This document shows positions 1 to 8,660 of a stretch of 64,000 nt of DNA, in pieces. Within the stretch, counting starts at the first letter, position 1; each line of letters starts with the position of its first letter. Below the pieces are notes generated by a model that ran no database searches, was not told the DNA's origin, and saw only the letters and a list, made by a program, of their open reading frames with translations. The translations under genes and the position numbers were made by a program. This DNA comes from Pseudomonadota bacterium (lineage in GTDB: Bacteria > Myxococcota_A > Polyangia > Polyangiales > Polyangiaceae): NCBI GenBank assembly GCA_023402175.1, contig JAEXCN010000352.1, positions 1 through 64,000 of the forward strand, read 5' to 3'.

Positions 1-636
1 CCGAACGTGACGCAGTGGTACAACCCCGACCCGTCACCGCCCATCTACACGGGCACGAGCCATCTCTCGATCCGCGATCGCTTCGGCAACGCGCTCTCGA
101 TGACGACGACGGTCGAGGGACCGTTCGGCTGCGGGCGCATGACCCACGGCTTCCTCCTCAACAACCAGCTGACCGACTTCTCCTTCGTGCCGTCCGTCAA
201 CGGCGCGCCGGTCGCGAACCGCGTCGAAGGAAAGAAGCGCCCGCGTAGCTCGATGTCGCCGACGATCGTCTTCGACTCGAAGGGGAAGGTGTCGATCGTC
301 ACGGGCTCGCCCGGCGGCTCGAACATCATTCACACGACGACGCAGTCGATCATCGCGCTCGTCGACTGGCAGCTCTCCCCGCAGGCCGCCGTCACGCTTC
401 CGCACTACTTGAACTCGAACGGCTCGACGACGCTCGAGACGTTCGTGCCGGGCGTGATCGGTCCGGACGACGTCTCGTTGCTCGCTCCGCAGCTCCGCGC
501 GATGGGCCACCCCGTCTCGATCGGTGGCATCACGAGCGGGCTCTCGACCATCCAAGTCACGCCGAAGGGCCTGATCGGCGGCGCCGATCCGCGCCGTGAA
601 GGCACGGTCGGCTACCTGCCGGCGCCTGGACACTGA
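1..636 (+). CDS. ggt: Gamma-glutamyltransferase, C-terminal part (5' end outside window)
   Basis: The frame is open to the left edge of the window, so only the last 211 codons are present. They correspond to the small catalytic subunit of gamma-glutamyltranspeptidase, a secreted N-terminal nucleophile hydrolase that transfers the gamma-glutamyl group of glutathione and related amides. The motif T-S-H-L-S at bases 55-69 matches the conserved T-(T/S)-H-x-S that begins the small subunit, so the Thr at 55-57 would be the autoprocessing and catalytic nucleophile. Further family signatures are SMSPTIV and the SPGGSNIIHT oxyanion-hole glycine pair. The signal peptide and large subunit cannot be seen. 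The next gene is convergent, 11 bp away. Confidence 0.9.
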   Translation, partial: PNVTQWYNPDPSPPIYTGTSHLSIRDRFGNALSMTTTVEGPFGCGRMTHGFLLNNQLTDFSFVPSVNGAPVANRVEGKKRPRSSMSPTIVFDSKGKVSIVTGSPGGSNIIHTTTQSIIALVDWQLSPQAAVTLPHYLNSNGSTTLETFVPGVIGPDDVSLLAPQLRAMGHPVSIGGITSGLSTIQVTPKGLIGGADPRREGTVGYLPAPGH

Positions 637-647
637 GGGTGACCGAC

Positions 648-1772
648 CTAGGGAGCGCCGCTGAAGCCGTAGGTCTCGGCGCTCTCGAGGCCGGGGAGGC
701 GTGACTTCTGGACGAGGATCGTCCGGACCGCCCAGATGTCCGTGAAGATGCGGTACCGCAGCGCCGTCTGATCGAGGTAGTCGACGCCTGCGGAGCCGCC
801 CGTTCCGGTGCGTCGGCCGATGACGCGCTCGACCATGCGTGCGTGGCGCTGCCGGAAGATGACGAACGCCTGCTCGAACGCGACGAGCTCGTCGAGGATC
901 ACGCGCGGCCATGCGAGCAGCGGTAGCTCGCGGTAGCTCTCGATGAAGACGATCGCGGCGCGGATGCGCGCCATCCGCGCTTGCTTCTCTTCGGGCACGT
1001 CGCGCGCCTCGAGGAAGGCGCGGGCCGACTCGATCTCCTTCTGATAGCGGCCCTCGAGGCGTTCGATGTCCGTCGCGGTGAGCGCATCGTGCTTGGCGAG
1101 CGCGAGCGCCTCCTTCGCCGACTGCGCCTGCGCTGCGCAATACGCGTCGATGAAGCTCTGGACGTTCGCCGCGTCGCCTGGGGTCGCCGGCGTCGAGCCC
1201 TGGATCGGCGTCCTGAAGAGCCAGTCCTGAATCGCGTCGAGCAGCGTCGGACCGTCGCTGAGTCGCGCCTCGACGCGCCGGAACGCGCTCGACGGCGAAC
1301 CGTCGGCGTTGCGGAGCGCCTTCATGTAGCTGTGCTCGTGTCCGAGCGGGATGCGCTGATCGTCACGGAGGCCGAGGAGGATCTCGATCTCGCGCAGCTG
1401 CCCGGACTGGAAGCCGCTCGCGGGGCTCAGCTTGTCGCGGAAGGCGAGGTAGTCGCGCGTCGTCATCGTCTCCATCACCTCGAAGTGCGAAGCGATGTGC
1501 TTGACGAGGAGCGCCATGCGGCGGATGCCGCGCGCGGCTGAGGCGAGCGCCTGCTCCGGGACCGGCGCCTTCGCGAACAGGTCGCGTACGGACACGAGCT
1601 CGCGCAGCGTCAGCTTGAACCAGAGCTCGTCGATCTGGTGGACGGAGATGAAGAGGACCTCGTCGTTCGACAGCCCGCCGTCGGTCGGCTCGAGCCCACC
1701 CTGGAGCGAGAGCAGCTCTTCCACCTTGATGTAGTCCCAGTAGGCCGTCGGCTTGCGGTTCACGGGCGCCAC
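648..1772 (-). CDS. kynA: Tryptophan 2,3-dioxygenase
   Basis: 374 aa. Heme enzyme that opens the indole ring of L-tryptophan with O2 to give N-formylkynurenine, the first step of the kynurenine pathway. The N-terminus YWDYIKVEELLSLQ and the motif DEVLFISVHQIDELWFKL are typical of the family, and so is the C-terminal segment RHARMVERVIGRRTGTGGS, which carries the proximal heme histidine and the conserved GTGGS loop. The length is at the upper end of the bacterial range because of an insert around residues 180-215. No other kynurenine-pathway gene is adjacent. It is divergent from the hemerythrin-like gene with about 145 bp between the start codons, which must hold both promoters. Confidence 0.95.
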   Translation of the reverse strand: MAPVNRKPTAYWDYIKVEELLSLQGGLEPTDGGLSNDEVLFISVHQIDELWFKLTLRELVSVRDLFAKAPVPEQALASAARGIRRMALLVKHIASHFEVMETMTTRDYLAFRDKLSPASGFQSGQLREIEILLGLRDDQRIPLGHEHSYMKALRNADGSPSSAFRRVEARLSDGPTLLDAIQDWLFRTPIQGSTPATPGDAANVQSFIDAYCAAQAQSAKEALALAKHDALTATDIERLEGRYQKEIESARAFLEARDVPEEKQARMARIRAAIVFIESYRELPLLAWPRVILDELVAFEQAFVIFRQRHARMVERVIGRRTGTGGSAGVDYLDQTALRYRIFTDIWAVRTILVQKSRLPGLESAETYGFSGAP

Positions 1773-1917
1773 CCTAGAACCGGACAGGCCAACGTTCCAG
1801 ACCTCGCTGCGTGTCTCCGGACGAGTTCGTGGTACGGAGGGTGCACACGACCCGCACGGAGGAACTCATGCCCGCGGCCGATCGAAGCGCGACCATGAAC
1901 ACGTCCGAAGGAGCGTC

Positions 1918-2493
1918 ATGAAACGACGCTCGCTCCTCTCGATGGGCGGCGGCTTCGAGACGCCGTTCGACATGCTCTCGGGCTGTCATCAGCGCATCCG
2001 AATGTTCAGCGATCTCGCGCAGCGTCTCGCCGCGCAGCCGGCGCCTTCGGAGGAGGTCGCGGAGGCCGCGTCGCGCTTGTGCCTCTACTTCGGGACGGCG
2101 CTTCCGCTGCACGAACAGGACGAGGAAGACACGCTGCATCGCGCGCTGCAGGACGCGCGCGCGCCCGGGATGGACGCAATGTTTGCGCGTCTGCGCAAAG
2201 AACACGCTGCGATCGAGGGCGTGCTCGCCCAGCTCTTGCCGATGTGGGAGGGACTGAAGGGGGCGCCCGACCGGCTCGCTGCGGAGAAGGACACGCTCGC
2301 GCGCGGCGCCGACGCGCTCACCGCGGCATTCGTTCCTCACCTCGAGATGGAAGAGAACGAGCTCTATCCGCTCGCCCGGCGCGTCCTCTCGGCTGACGTG
2401 CTCGCGGACATGTTGCGCGCGATGCGCGCACGCCGGGAGCCGGTCATCGGAAACCTGACGAGCCTGCACGCGACCGCCGTTCGTGGCCCGTAG
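1918..2493 (+). CDS. Hemerythrin-like (HHE domain) protein
   Basis: 191 aa. Predicted four-helix-bundle diiron protein. The spaced His/Glu motifs expected for iron ligands are visible: SGCHQRI near the N-terminus, LHEQDEEDTLH, KEHAAIE and HLEMEENELYP. Such proteins bind O2, NO or iron. The frame is open upstream to 1753, but the ATG at 1918 is preceded by GAAGGA at 1907-1912 with good spacing and begins the conserved region, so this start is preferred. The DUF2249 gene follows 66 bp downstream on the same strand. That pairing is common in proteins linked to oxygen or nitric-oxide handling, so a redox or nitrosative-stress role is inferred, not shown. Confidence 0.82.
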   Translation: MKRRSLLSMGGGFETPFDMLSGCHQRIRMFSDLAQRLAAQPAPSEEVAEAASRLCLYFGTALPLHEQDEEDTLHRALQDARAPGMDAMFARLRKEHAAIEGVLAQLLPMWEGLKGAPDRLAAEKDTLARGADALTAAFVPHLEMEENELYPLARRVLSADVLADMLRAMRARREPVIGNLTSLHATAVRGP

Positions 2494-2559
2494 GCGGGTC
2501 ATTCATCTGGAACACTCACGCCGTTCGGCGTCGCCGTCTGCATGAAAGGAGAGTCGAGC

Positions 2560-2820
2560 ATGAACCAACAGCCTCGTCGTCATCTCACGCCGGAGCGGAT
2601 CTATCCGTTCGACGCGCGCGGGATCGCGAAGCGCTTTCGTCACGCGGCGATCTTCGGTGCGCTCGATGCGCTCGTGTCGGGAGAGACGATGCTGTTCGTC
2701 AACGACCACGACCCGCTTCCGCTGCTCGACCAACTGAGGGCACGTTATGGCGAAGGGATCGCGATCGAGTACAAGCGGCGCGACCCGGGCGAGATCGAGA
2801 TCGCGTTCCTGAAGCGCTGA
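2560..2820 (+). CDS. DUF2249 small protein
   Basis: 86 aa. The core (FDARGIAKRFRHAAIFGALD, then LFVNDHDPLPLLDQL and the closing IEYKRRDPGEIEIAF) matches the DUF2249 fold, a small alpha/beta domain related to TusA-like sulfur-carrier proteins but without their catalytic cysteine. An in-frame ATG at 2542 exists. However, AAAGGAG at 2545-2551 sits 8 nt before the ATG at 2560, which decides the start. It lies directly behind the hemerythrin-like gene and is probably co-transcribed. The biochemical function of the family is unknown. Association with hemerythrins and denitrification regulators is recurrent in other bacteria. Confidence 0.8.
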   Translation: MNQQPRRHLTPERIYPFDARGIAKRFRHAAIFGALDALVSGETMLFVNDHDPLPLLDQLRARYGEGIAIEYKRRDPGEIEIAFLKR

Positions 2821-2954
2821 GCGACCACGCTCGGGCCCGTCGCGATGGACGTGCGCGCCTGGGACATCGACGTCCCACCGGGGGTGCGCGAATGTATGGC
2901 ACGTCTCGAAGCGCGAGCTTGCATTGTCCGCTCCGCGAGGTGATCCTTTAGCTC

Positions 2955-4607
2955 ATGGGGAGCTTCACACCTCCCCCCACGACGGCGCTTTCGCCGGGGG
3001 ATCGTCTCGATCGTTACGAGCTGCTCTGCGTGCTCGCGCAGGGCGGCATGGGAACGGTTTGGCTTGCTCGCCTGACGGGCAAGCACGGATTCGAGCGCCT
3101 CGTCGCGTTGAAGACGATCCTCCCGACGTACGGGAGCGATCGACAGTTCTGCGACATGTTCCTCGACGAGGCGCGCATCGCGGCGCAGATCGACCACGAG
3201 AACGTCGCCCGCATCCTGGAGATCGGCGAGGACCGAGGGATCCTCTATCACGCGATGGATCTGATCGACGGCGAGTCGCTCAGGAAGCTCTATCGCGACA
3301 TCCGCGCGGTCGGCGCGCCGTTCCCGCTCGGCGTTGCTCTGCGGATCGCCGCGGACGTCTGCGCGGGCCTGCACGCCGTCCATGAGCTGCGTGGCCCCGA
3401 CGGCGTGCCGCTCGAGGTCGTCCATCGCGACGTCTCTCCGCAGAACATCCTCATCACGGTCCGCGGCACCATCAAACTGATCGACTTCGGCGTCGCCAAG
3501 GCACGCGAGCGCCGGACCGAGGACACGACGGCCGGAACGCTGAAGGGCAAGATCGAGTACATGGCGCCGGAGCAGGCGCGCGGTGATCAGATCGACCGCC
3601 GAGCCGATGTTTATGCCGTCGGCGCTGTCCTCTACGAGCTGCTCGCGGGCGAGCCCCTGCGCAACACCGAAGAGGGACGACAGCTCCTCGCGCTGCACGA
3701 GCTCATGACGGGCGCACCGTACGAGCCGCTGCATGCGTCGGTACCGCTGCCGGTGAGGTCGCTCGTCGATCGCGCGCTCGCCCGCGATCCTCTCCTTCGC
3801 TATCGGACCGCTGAGGACATGCGCCATGCGCTCGAGCAGGCGATGGTCACGATCGGTCAGGTCGCGACCCGCGACGATGTCGCGAACGTGCTCAATCGCT
3901 TCTCGCGCGAGCGTACGCAGCGCCGCAAGGACGCGATCGACGGCGCACTGCGCGCGGCGCAGGAGCTCGAACGAGAGAAGCTCGGTGGCAGTCGGGCGAG
4001 CATGCACACGGTCATCGCGCCGTTGCAGGCGCCGGTCGGGCAGCATCGCCCTCCCGGAACGATGCTCGTCGGGCCGATGGGCACTCAGGTGATGAACGTC
4101 ACCGGGCCGGCGATCGGGGAAGGGCCGAGCACCGGCCCCTCGATGCGAACCATGCAGGGCGCATCCATGTCGGAGCCGCCGCCCGCTCCGCGATCGAGCT
4201 CGGCGGCGAAGGTGTTCGGCGCGCTCCTGGTCCTGAGCCTCGTGGCGGTGCTCGGCGTCGTCGGCGGTGTCGTCGTCACGCGCAAGGGTCTGGTCGTCGG
4301 CGCTCCCGCGCAGCAGCCGGTCGCGACGACGCCAGCGATGGTCAGCGCGTCGGCGTCGCCGGCGGAAGCGGTGGCAGATGCGGGGGCGACGCCCGCGGTG
4401 CCGCCGCCCGTGGTCGTCGATCAAGGCGGCGGCTCGGCGGTGCACGGCGTGAGCGACGCAGGACCGGCACGAAGCGCGTCGACCACGACGTCTGCGTCGC
4501 CGCTGAAGGCGAGCGCACCATCCGCAAGCGCGAAGAAGACGAGCACGAAGAGCAGCACCAAGGCAGGGGGCGGACAGAAGACGGAAGGCGACGAGTACGG
4601 CTTCTGA
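2955..4607 (+). CDS. Transmembrane Ser/Thr protein kinase (Hanks type)
   Basis: 550 aa. The N-terminal kinase domain (about residues 20-295) has a glycine loop AQGGMG (29-34, first Gly replaced by Ala), the ATP-binding Lys53 in VALK, the catalytic loop HRDVSPQN (157-164), DFG (177-179) and the APE-like MAPEQ motif, so it should be active. A single membrane segment lies at about 420-441. It is followed by an Ala/Ser/Pro-rich, basic, low-complexity extracytoplasmic tail of about 105 residues with no sensor domain. The next two genes, on the same strand with short gaps, are exported proteins, suggesting a signalling unit at the envelope. The signal sensed and the substrates are unknown. Confidence 0.93.
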   Translation: MGSFTPPPTTALSPGDRLDRYELLCVLAQGGMGTVWLARLTGKHGFERLVALKTILPTYGSDRQFCDMFLDEARIAAQIDHENVARILEIGEDRGILYHAMDLIDGESLRKLYRDIRAVGAPFPLGVALRIAADVCAGLHAVHELRGPDGVPLEVVHRDVSPQNILITVRGTIKLIDFGVAKARERRTEDTTAGTLKGKIEYMAPEQARGDQIDRRADVYAVGAVLYELLAGEPLRNTEEGRQLLALHELMTGAPYEPLHASVPLPVRSLVDRALARDPLLRYRTAEDMRHALEQAMVTIGQVATRDDVANVLNRFSRERTQRRKDAIDGALRAAQELEREKLGGSRASMHTVIAPLQAPVGQHRPPGTMLVGPMGTQVMNVTGPAIGEGPSTGPSMRTMQGASMSEPPPAPRSSSAAKVFGALLVLSLVAVLGVVGGVVVTRKGLVVGAPAQQPVATTPAMVSASASPAEAVADAGATPAVPPPVVVDQGGGSAVHGVSDAGPARSASTTTSASPLKASAPSASAKKTSTKSSTKAGGGQKTEGDEYGF

Positions 4608-4646
4608 AGGGACACGGACGTCGAGAACGAGAGTCGCGTCGGAAGA

Positions 4647-5732
4647 ATGGCTTCGAGGAAGATCTGGTTGTTCTCGTTCGCTGTGGTCCTCGCCGTGTCG
4701 AGCGTCGCACAGGCTGCGCCGTCGGCGGCCGAACGCGAGACGGCCCGGCGGCTCATGGATGAGGGCAAAGGACGCCTCAAGGCGAACGATCTCGCTCGGG
4801 CGATCGAAGCGTTCCAGAAGGCACACGACATCATGCACGTGCCGACGACGGGGATCGCCCTCGCGCGCGCGCACCTCGCGGCCGGCCACCTCGTCGAGGC
4901 GCGCGATGCGGCCCTCGAAGTCGGCCGCATGCCGCACGAGCCCGGGGATCCCGCGGTCTTCGATACGGCGAGGAAGCACGCGAAGGAGCTCGACGCCCAG
5001 CTCAAGCCGCGGATCCCGACGGTGCGGATCAAGATCAAGGGAGGCACGCCCGCACGCATCGCGATCGACGACGTCGAGATTTCCGCATCGATCACCGGAG
5101 AGCCCGTCGCCCTGAATCCGGGCAAACGCGTCGTCTCGGCGAAGAACGCCGAAGGTGGCGAGGTAAAGGGCGACGTCGAGCTCGCCGAGCGCGACGCGAA
5201 GGAGGTCGAGCTCACGCTGCCGCCGGGAAGGGAAGCGCCGACGGCCACCTCGGGACCGAGCAACGCGCCATCGTCCTCCTCGAGCACCTCCGCGCCTCCG
5301 CGCAAGATCGCCGGCTTCGGCAACGACGGAGACACGGGACCGATGGGCGAACGCACGCCGCTCGCAGAAGGCCTCATCTACGGAGGCCTCGGTCTCGCGG
5401 CGGTCGGCGTCGCCGTGGGCACGGTCACCGGGGTGCTCACGTTCTCGAAGGCGTCCGATGTCGATCCGCAGTGTGCGAACGACATCTGCGATCCGAAGGC
5501 GAAGAACGATCTCGACAGCGCCAGGACGCTCGCGAGCATCTCGACGATCGGGTTCATCGCCGGCGGCGTCGGCGCTGCCGTCGGTCTCGTCGGCTTCGTC
5601 CTGCCGCGACGCCCGGCGCACGCGAAGACCGCAGCGGCGATCTCCTGGGACTGGTCCGGCCGGGCGCTTCGAGGGGAAGCTGCGCAGCTCACGATCGGCC
5701 CTGCAGGCGCAGGTCTCGGAGGCTCGTTCTAG
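4647..5732 (+). CDS. Exported TPR-like / PEGA-like membrane protein
   Basis: 361 aa. It has a cleavable signal peptide (residues 1-24, ending AQAA). A helical region follows (25-120) that reads like one or two tetratricopeptide hairpins (AERETARRLMDEGKGRLKAN, RAIEAFQKAHD, IALARAHLAAGHLVEARDAA). A beta-rich segment of about 70 residues (124-192) resembles PEGA-type modules. A Ser/Pro linker leads to two membrane helices (about 243-266 and 297-319) separated by a loop with two cysteines. It lies 39 bp behind the Ser/Thr kinase. This architecture commonly follows kinases in Polyangia. A role as partner or substrate of the kinase is inference. Confidence 0.78.
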   Translation: MASRKIWLFSFAVVLAVSSVAQAAPSAAERETARRLMDEGKGRLKANDLARAIEAFQKAHDIMHVPTTGIALARAHLAAGHLVEARDAALEVGRMPHEPGDPAVFDTARKHAKELDAQLKPRIPTVRIKIKGGTPARIAIDDVEISASITGEPVALNPGKRVVSAKNAEGGEVKGDVELAERDAKEVELTLPPGREAPTATSGPSNAPSSSSSTSAPPRKIAGFGNDGDTGPMGERTPLAEGLIYGGLGLAAVGVAVGTVTGVLTFSKASDVDPQCANDICDPKAKNDLDSARTLASISTIGFIAGGVGAAVGLVGFVLPRRPAHAKTAAAISWDWSGRALRGEAAQLTIGPAGAGLGGSF

Positions 5733-6662
5733 ATGAAGCGGCATGGGCGTGTAGAGCGAGTCGCCTTTCGGACCGCGGTGCTCGCGATGGTCGGCACCGT
5801 CATCGCGTGCGGGGTGGTCGCCGGCATCGATGACTACGAGATCGGCGAGTGCAAGGGCGGCGTCTGCGGGCCGGATGCGGCGGGCGGAGGAGACGACGTC
5901 GGCGATCCCGACACCGGCGTGGTTCCCGTCGCCGACACCGGCGTGCCGTGCCCTGGTCGGCCTTCACCGCCCGCCGTTCGCATCGGGCCGCCCGACAACA
6001 CGTTCTGCATCGACACGACCGAGGTCTCGAACGCGCACTACGACGAGTTCCTCGCCGCGAAGGTCGATCCGAGCACGCAGCCACGCGAGTGCACGTGGAA
6101 CACGAGCTTCGAGCGCGACCGCCCCGAAGACGGTGGCGATCCGAATGGACCCGCCGTCGGCGTCGACTGGTGCGATGCGCTCGCGTATTGCACGTGGGCA
6201 GGCAAGTACCTCTGCGGCAAGGTCGAGAACGGGAAGAAGACGGGCCCGGTCACGCTGGAGGGGCTGTCCGATTACAAGTCCCATCAATGGATGCTCGCGT
6301 GCTCCGCCGAAGGTCGGCTCCGCTACCCGTACGGCGGGCTGCACGATCCGATGAAGTGCAACCTCGCCGACCTCGACGCCGGAGGCGCGCTGCCGGTCGG
6401 GAAGGCGCCGGGCTGCATCGGCGGCTACGAGGGCATCCACGACCTGGTCGGGAACGTGTGGGAGTGGTTCGACGGACCGTGCATCGCCGACTCGAGCCTC
6501 GAGGTCGACGGCGGAGACGGCGGGCCGCAGAGCGACAGCTGCCTCCTGAAGGGCGGATCGTTCCTCGATCACGGCGCGGCGTTCGACTGCCGCTTCGAAG
6601 CGGCGAACATCCGTCGCGACCTCCGCCAGATCAACGTCGGCTTCCGCTGCTGCTCGGACTGA
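5733..6662 (+). CDS. Lipoprotein with formylglycine-generating-enzyme-like (SUMF1) domain
   Basis: 309 aa. The start codon directly abuts the stop of the previous gene. The N-terminus contains a lipobox (TVIAC, Cys26) followed by a Gly/Asp-rich linker. From about residue 70 the sequence follows the FGE-sulfatase/SUMF1 fold: FCIDTTEVSNAHYDEF, GVDWCDALAYCTWAGKYLC, EGIHDLVGNVWEWF, LKGGSFLDHG and the C-terminal VGFRCC. Classical formylglycine-generating enzymes use a specific cysteine pair to oxidise sulfatase Cys. Here the domain is more likely a ligand-binding relative, as in many bacterial surface proteins. Translational coupling ties it to the kinase cluster. Confidence 0.85.
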   Translation: MKRHGRVERVAFRTAVLAMVGTVIACGVVAGIDDYEIGECKGGVCGPDAAGGGDDVGDPDTGVVPVADTGVPCPGRPSPPAVRIGPPDNTFCIDTTEVSNAHYDEFLAAKVDPSTQPRECTWNTSFERDRPEDGGDPNGPAVGVDWCDALAYCTWAGKYLCGKVENGKKTGPVTLEGLSDYKSHQWMLACSAEGRLRYPYGGLHDPMKCNLADLDAGGALPVGKAPGCIGGYEGIHDLVGNVWEWFDGPCIADSSLEVDGGDGGPQSDSCLLKGGSFLDHGAAFDCRFEAANIRRDLRQINVGFRCCSD

Positions 6663-6665
6663 CGC

Positions 6666-6711
6666 GATACAGGCGGCCCTGTACCGGCCCCTGTATCAGG
6701 GGTGTATCGCG
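6666..6711. promoter_or_regulatory. Tandem TGTATC element upstream of cytolysin-like gene
   Basis: The 175 bp gap before the cytolysin-like gene begins with GATACAGG (6666-6673), CCTGTAC (6679-6685), CCTGTATC (6690-6697) and GGTGTATC (6701-6708). The last two are direct repeats 11 bp apart, about one helical turn, and the first is the same octamer inverted. A nearly identical tandem element occurs at 63522-63551 upstream of the PI-PLC-like gene and was not noticed elsewhere in the window. It may be an activator or repressor binding site. The protein that would bind is unknown. Confidence 0.5.
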
Positions 6712-6837
6712 CGAGACAGTCGCCTCGAACACCGAAGAACACGGCGAATATCGCGTGATCGGTCGTGGCACCACCTTCGCAATGTCCTCGAGCACCGCGG
6801 CAGTCGCGGTGAGGAAGACGAAAGCGAAGGTCGGGTC

Positions 6838-8430
6838 ATGAGGTCGTTCGTGAAGGTCGTGTCGTCGTCGATGTTGGCGCTGCTCGTCGCGTGCTCGGGC
6901 GCGCCGGACAGCGAGATATCTGCTCCGTCGGGTGAAGGCGCGGAGAGCCCCGCGCAGGCGGCGAGTGAGAGCGGAAACGCAGGTCGCAGCGACGAGGAGA
7001 CGGCGAAGATCAACGCGCTCGTCGCGTCCGCGGGCTTCCTGACGACGGACAAGCAGGCCGACATCGACCCGGTGCAGAAGAGCGAGACGAAGCAGGAGAC
7101 CGTACAGGGCGAGTCGGGCTCGTTCTACTGCAAGACGACGGACTACAGCCTCACGAAGGTCCCGGAGAAGTTCGTCGCGCTCAATCCGAACGCGGACGTG
7201 CTCTGGCCCGGCTCGATCGTGCAGGGCAAGTCGATGGCGGGCGGCATCCTCGATCCCGTTCCGGTGAAGCGCGCGCCGGGGACGATCACGCTCACGATCG
7301 CGTCGGGCGGGACCGGCGTGTTCCACAAGACGATGGATCAGCCGTCGCTCTCGTCGGCGATGGAAGCGCAGAACGCCATCCTGTCGACCTACGACGGCGC
7401 GACTCCCGCCAAGTTCTCGTACACGTTCGAGTCGATCTACTCGTCGCAGCAGCTGGCGGTCGCCGTCGACGCAAACGTGAAGGGCACGAACTGGGCAGCG
7501 GCGGCGTCGCTCTCCGTCGACAAGAAGGACGAGAAGAGCCGGTTCTTGATCCAGTTCACGCAGGAGTACTTCACGATGGCGTTCGACCCGCCGCAGGGCG
7601 CGGCCGGCGTATTCGCCCCGAGCGTCACCGCGAAGGATCTCGAGCCGTACGCGCAGAACGGCAACCCGCCCGTGTACGTCTCGAGCGTCACCTACGGGCG
7701 CATCTTCTACATCCTCTTCGAGTCCACTGCTTCACAGCTCGATCTCGAGGCCGCCGTCAGCGGTTCGTACAGCGGTGCGGTCAGCGTCGATGCAAGCGTC
7801 GCCGCGAAGTACAAGTCGGTGATCAACCAGGCCACGATCAAAGCCTACGGTCTCGGCGGCAACGCCGAGATGGCGATCGACGCCGTCGGTGCGAGCTCGG
7901 CCGATCAGTTCGAGCGCATCCAGAAGTTCCTCACCACTGGCGCGAACTTCGACAAGAAGAACCCGGGCGTCCCGATCTCGTACACGATCCGTCACCTCAC
8001 GGACTCGTCGCAGGTGAAGCTGGCGCTCACGACCGAGTACACGGCGAAGGACTGCGCGCCGACCAAGGACTTCTGCGACGACAAGGGCCACAAGCTCGAC
8101 GTCTGCGGCGTCTGCGGCGGTGACGGCACGACGTGCGATCGCTGCCCGGCGCAGACGGTCCAGCGCAAGGTCGGCAACGGCGCGTACGTGAACTTCAACG
8201 CGGGGGCCGCCGATCACGGGACCGAGGCGGTGTTCCCCGACGGCAACTACTACAAGTACGCGAAGGCGCTCTGCAACCGCGTCACCTGGGGCAACGTTCG
8301 ACTGAAGTGCTTCGACGGAAGCTGGATCATGACGTCGGGCAGCGTGAAGGGCGACGCGCTCTGCACCGGTGACAAGAACGAGAGCTGGAGCAGCGGCGGC
8401 CTCTCGATCTCGACCGGCTACCAGCCCTGA
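6838..8430 (+). CDS. Cholesterol-dependent-cytolysin-like lipoprotein lacking canonical domain 4
   Basis: 530 aa with a signal peptide and lipobox LVAC (Cys19). Residues about 108-402 align by eye with domains 1-3 of thiol-activated cytolysins. VALNPNADVLWPGSIVQG (113-130) matches the conserved N-terminal block. YSSQQLAVAVDANVKG starts the region of the first membrane hairpin. VSSVTYGRIFYILFES (281-296) and the Gly-Gly pair at 340-341 match the second hairpin and hinge. NPGVPISYTIRHLTD (375-389) matches the end of domain 3. The cholesterol-binding domain 4 with its Trp-rich undecapeptide is absent. Instead there is a CGVCGGDG-type Cys cluster (406-436) and a module of about 95 residues I cannot assign. 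AAGG at 6827-6830 supports the ATG at 6838. A strong terminator follows. Pore formation and target lipid are inferred. Confidence 0.85.
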   Translation: MRSFVKVVSSSMLALLVACSGAPDSEISAPSGEGAESPAQAASESGNAGRSDEETAKINALVASAGFLTTDKQADIDPVQKSETKQETVQGESGSFYCKTTDYSLTKVPEKFVALNPNADVLWPGSIVQGKSMAGGILDPVPVKRAPGTITLTIASGGTGVFHKTMDQPSLSSAMEAQNAILSTYDGATPAKFSYTFESIYSSQQLAVAVDANVKGTNWAAAASLSVDKKDEKSRFLIQFTQEYFTMAFDPPQGAAGVFAPSVTAKDLEPYAQNGNPPVYVSSVTYGRIFYILFESTASQLDLEAAVSGSYSGAVSVDASVAAKYKSVINQATIKAYGLGGNAEMAIDAVGASSADQFERIQKFLTTGANFDKKNPGVPISYTIRHLTDSSQVKLALTTEYTAKDCAPTKDFCDDKGHKLDVCGVCGGDGTTCDRCPAQTVQRKVGNGAYVNFNAGAADHGTEAVFPDGNYYKYAKALCNRVTWGNVRLKCFDGSWIMTSGSVKGDALCTGDKNESWSSGGLSISTGYQP

Positions 8431-8454
8431 GCGATCTCACCCGTACGTAAAGAG

Positions 8455-8492
8455 CGAATGCCTCTCTCCCCGATGAAGGAGAGGGGCATTCG
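8455..8492 (+). terminator. Transcription terminator after the cytolysin-like gene
   Basis: A 15-bp stem (8455-8469 with 8478-8492) contains one G-U wobble and an 8-nt loop. A short T-rich stretch (TGCTTATT) follows. It starts 24 nt after the stop codon and should end the cytolysin-like transcript, separating it from the molybdopterin oxidoreductase gene. Confidence 0.8.
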
Positions 8493-8660
8493 TGCTTATT
8501 CGCCCATCAAGCAGTGACGGCCTCTACCTTCGATTCGCTGGGACTGAATCGAGCGCGGCGTCTGAGGCACGGCGCGCGGAAGAGACTTCGTCGCCGCGCC
8601 GTCATTTGCCGCCGACGATTGAAAAGGCCCGCACATTGCGAGTCCTACGATCGAACCGTC

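Noticed and set aside
2745..5744. 999-codon minus-strand open frame across the kinase cluster
   Set aside because: It is rich in Arg/Ala/Asp without domains and lies antisense to the clear kinase and TPR genes. Such frames arise from high GC at third positions.
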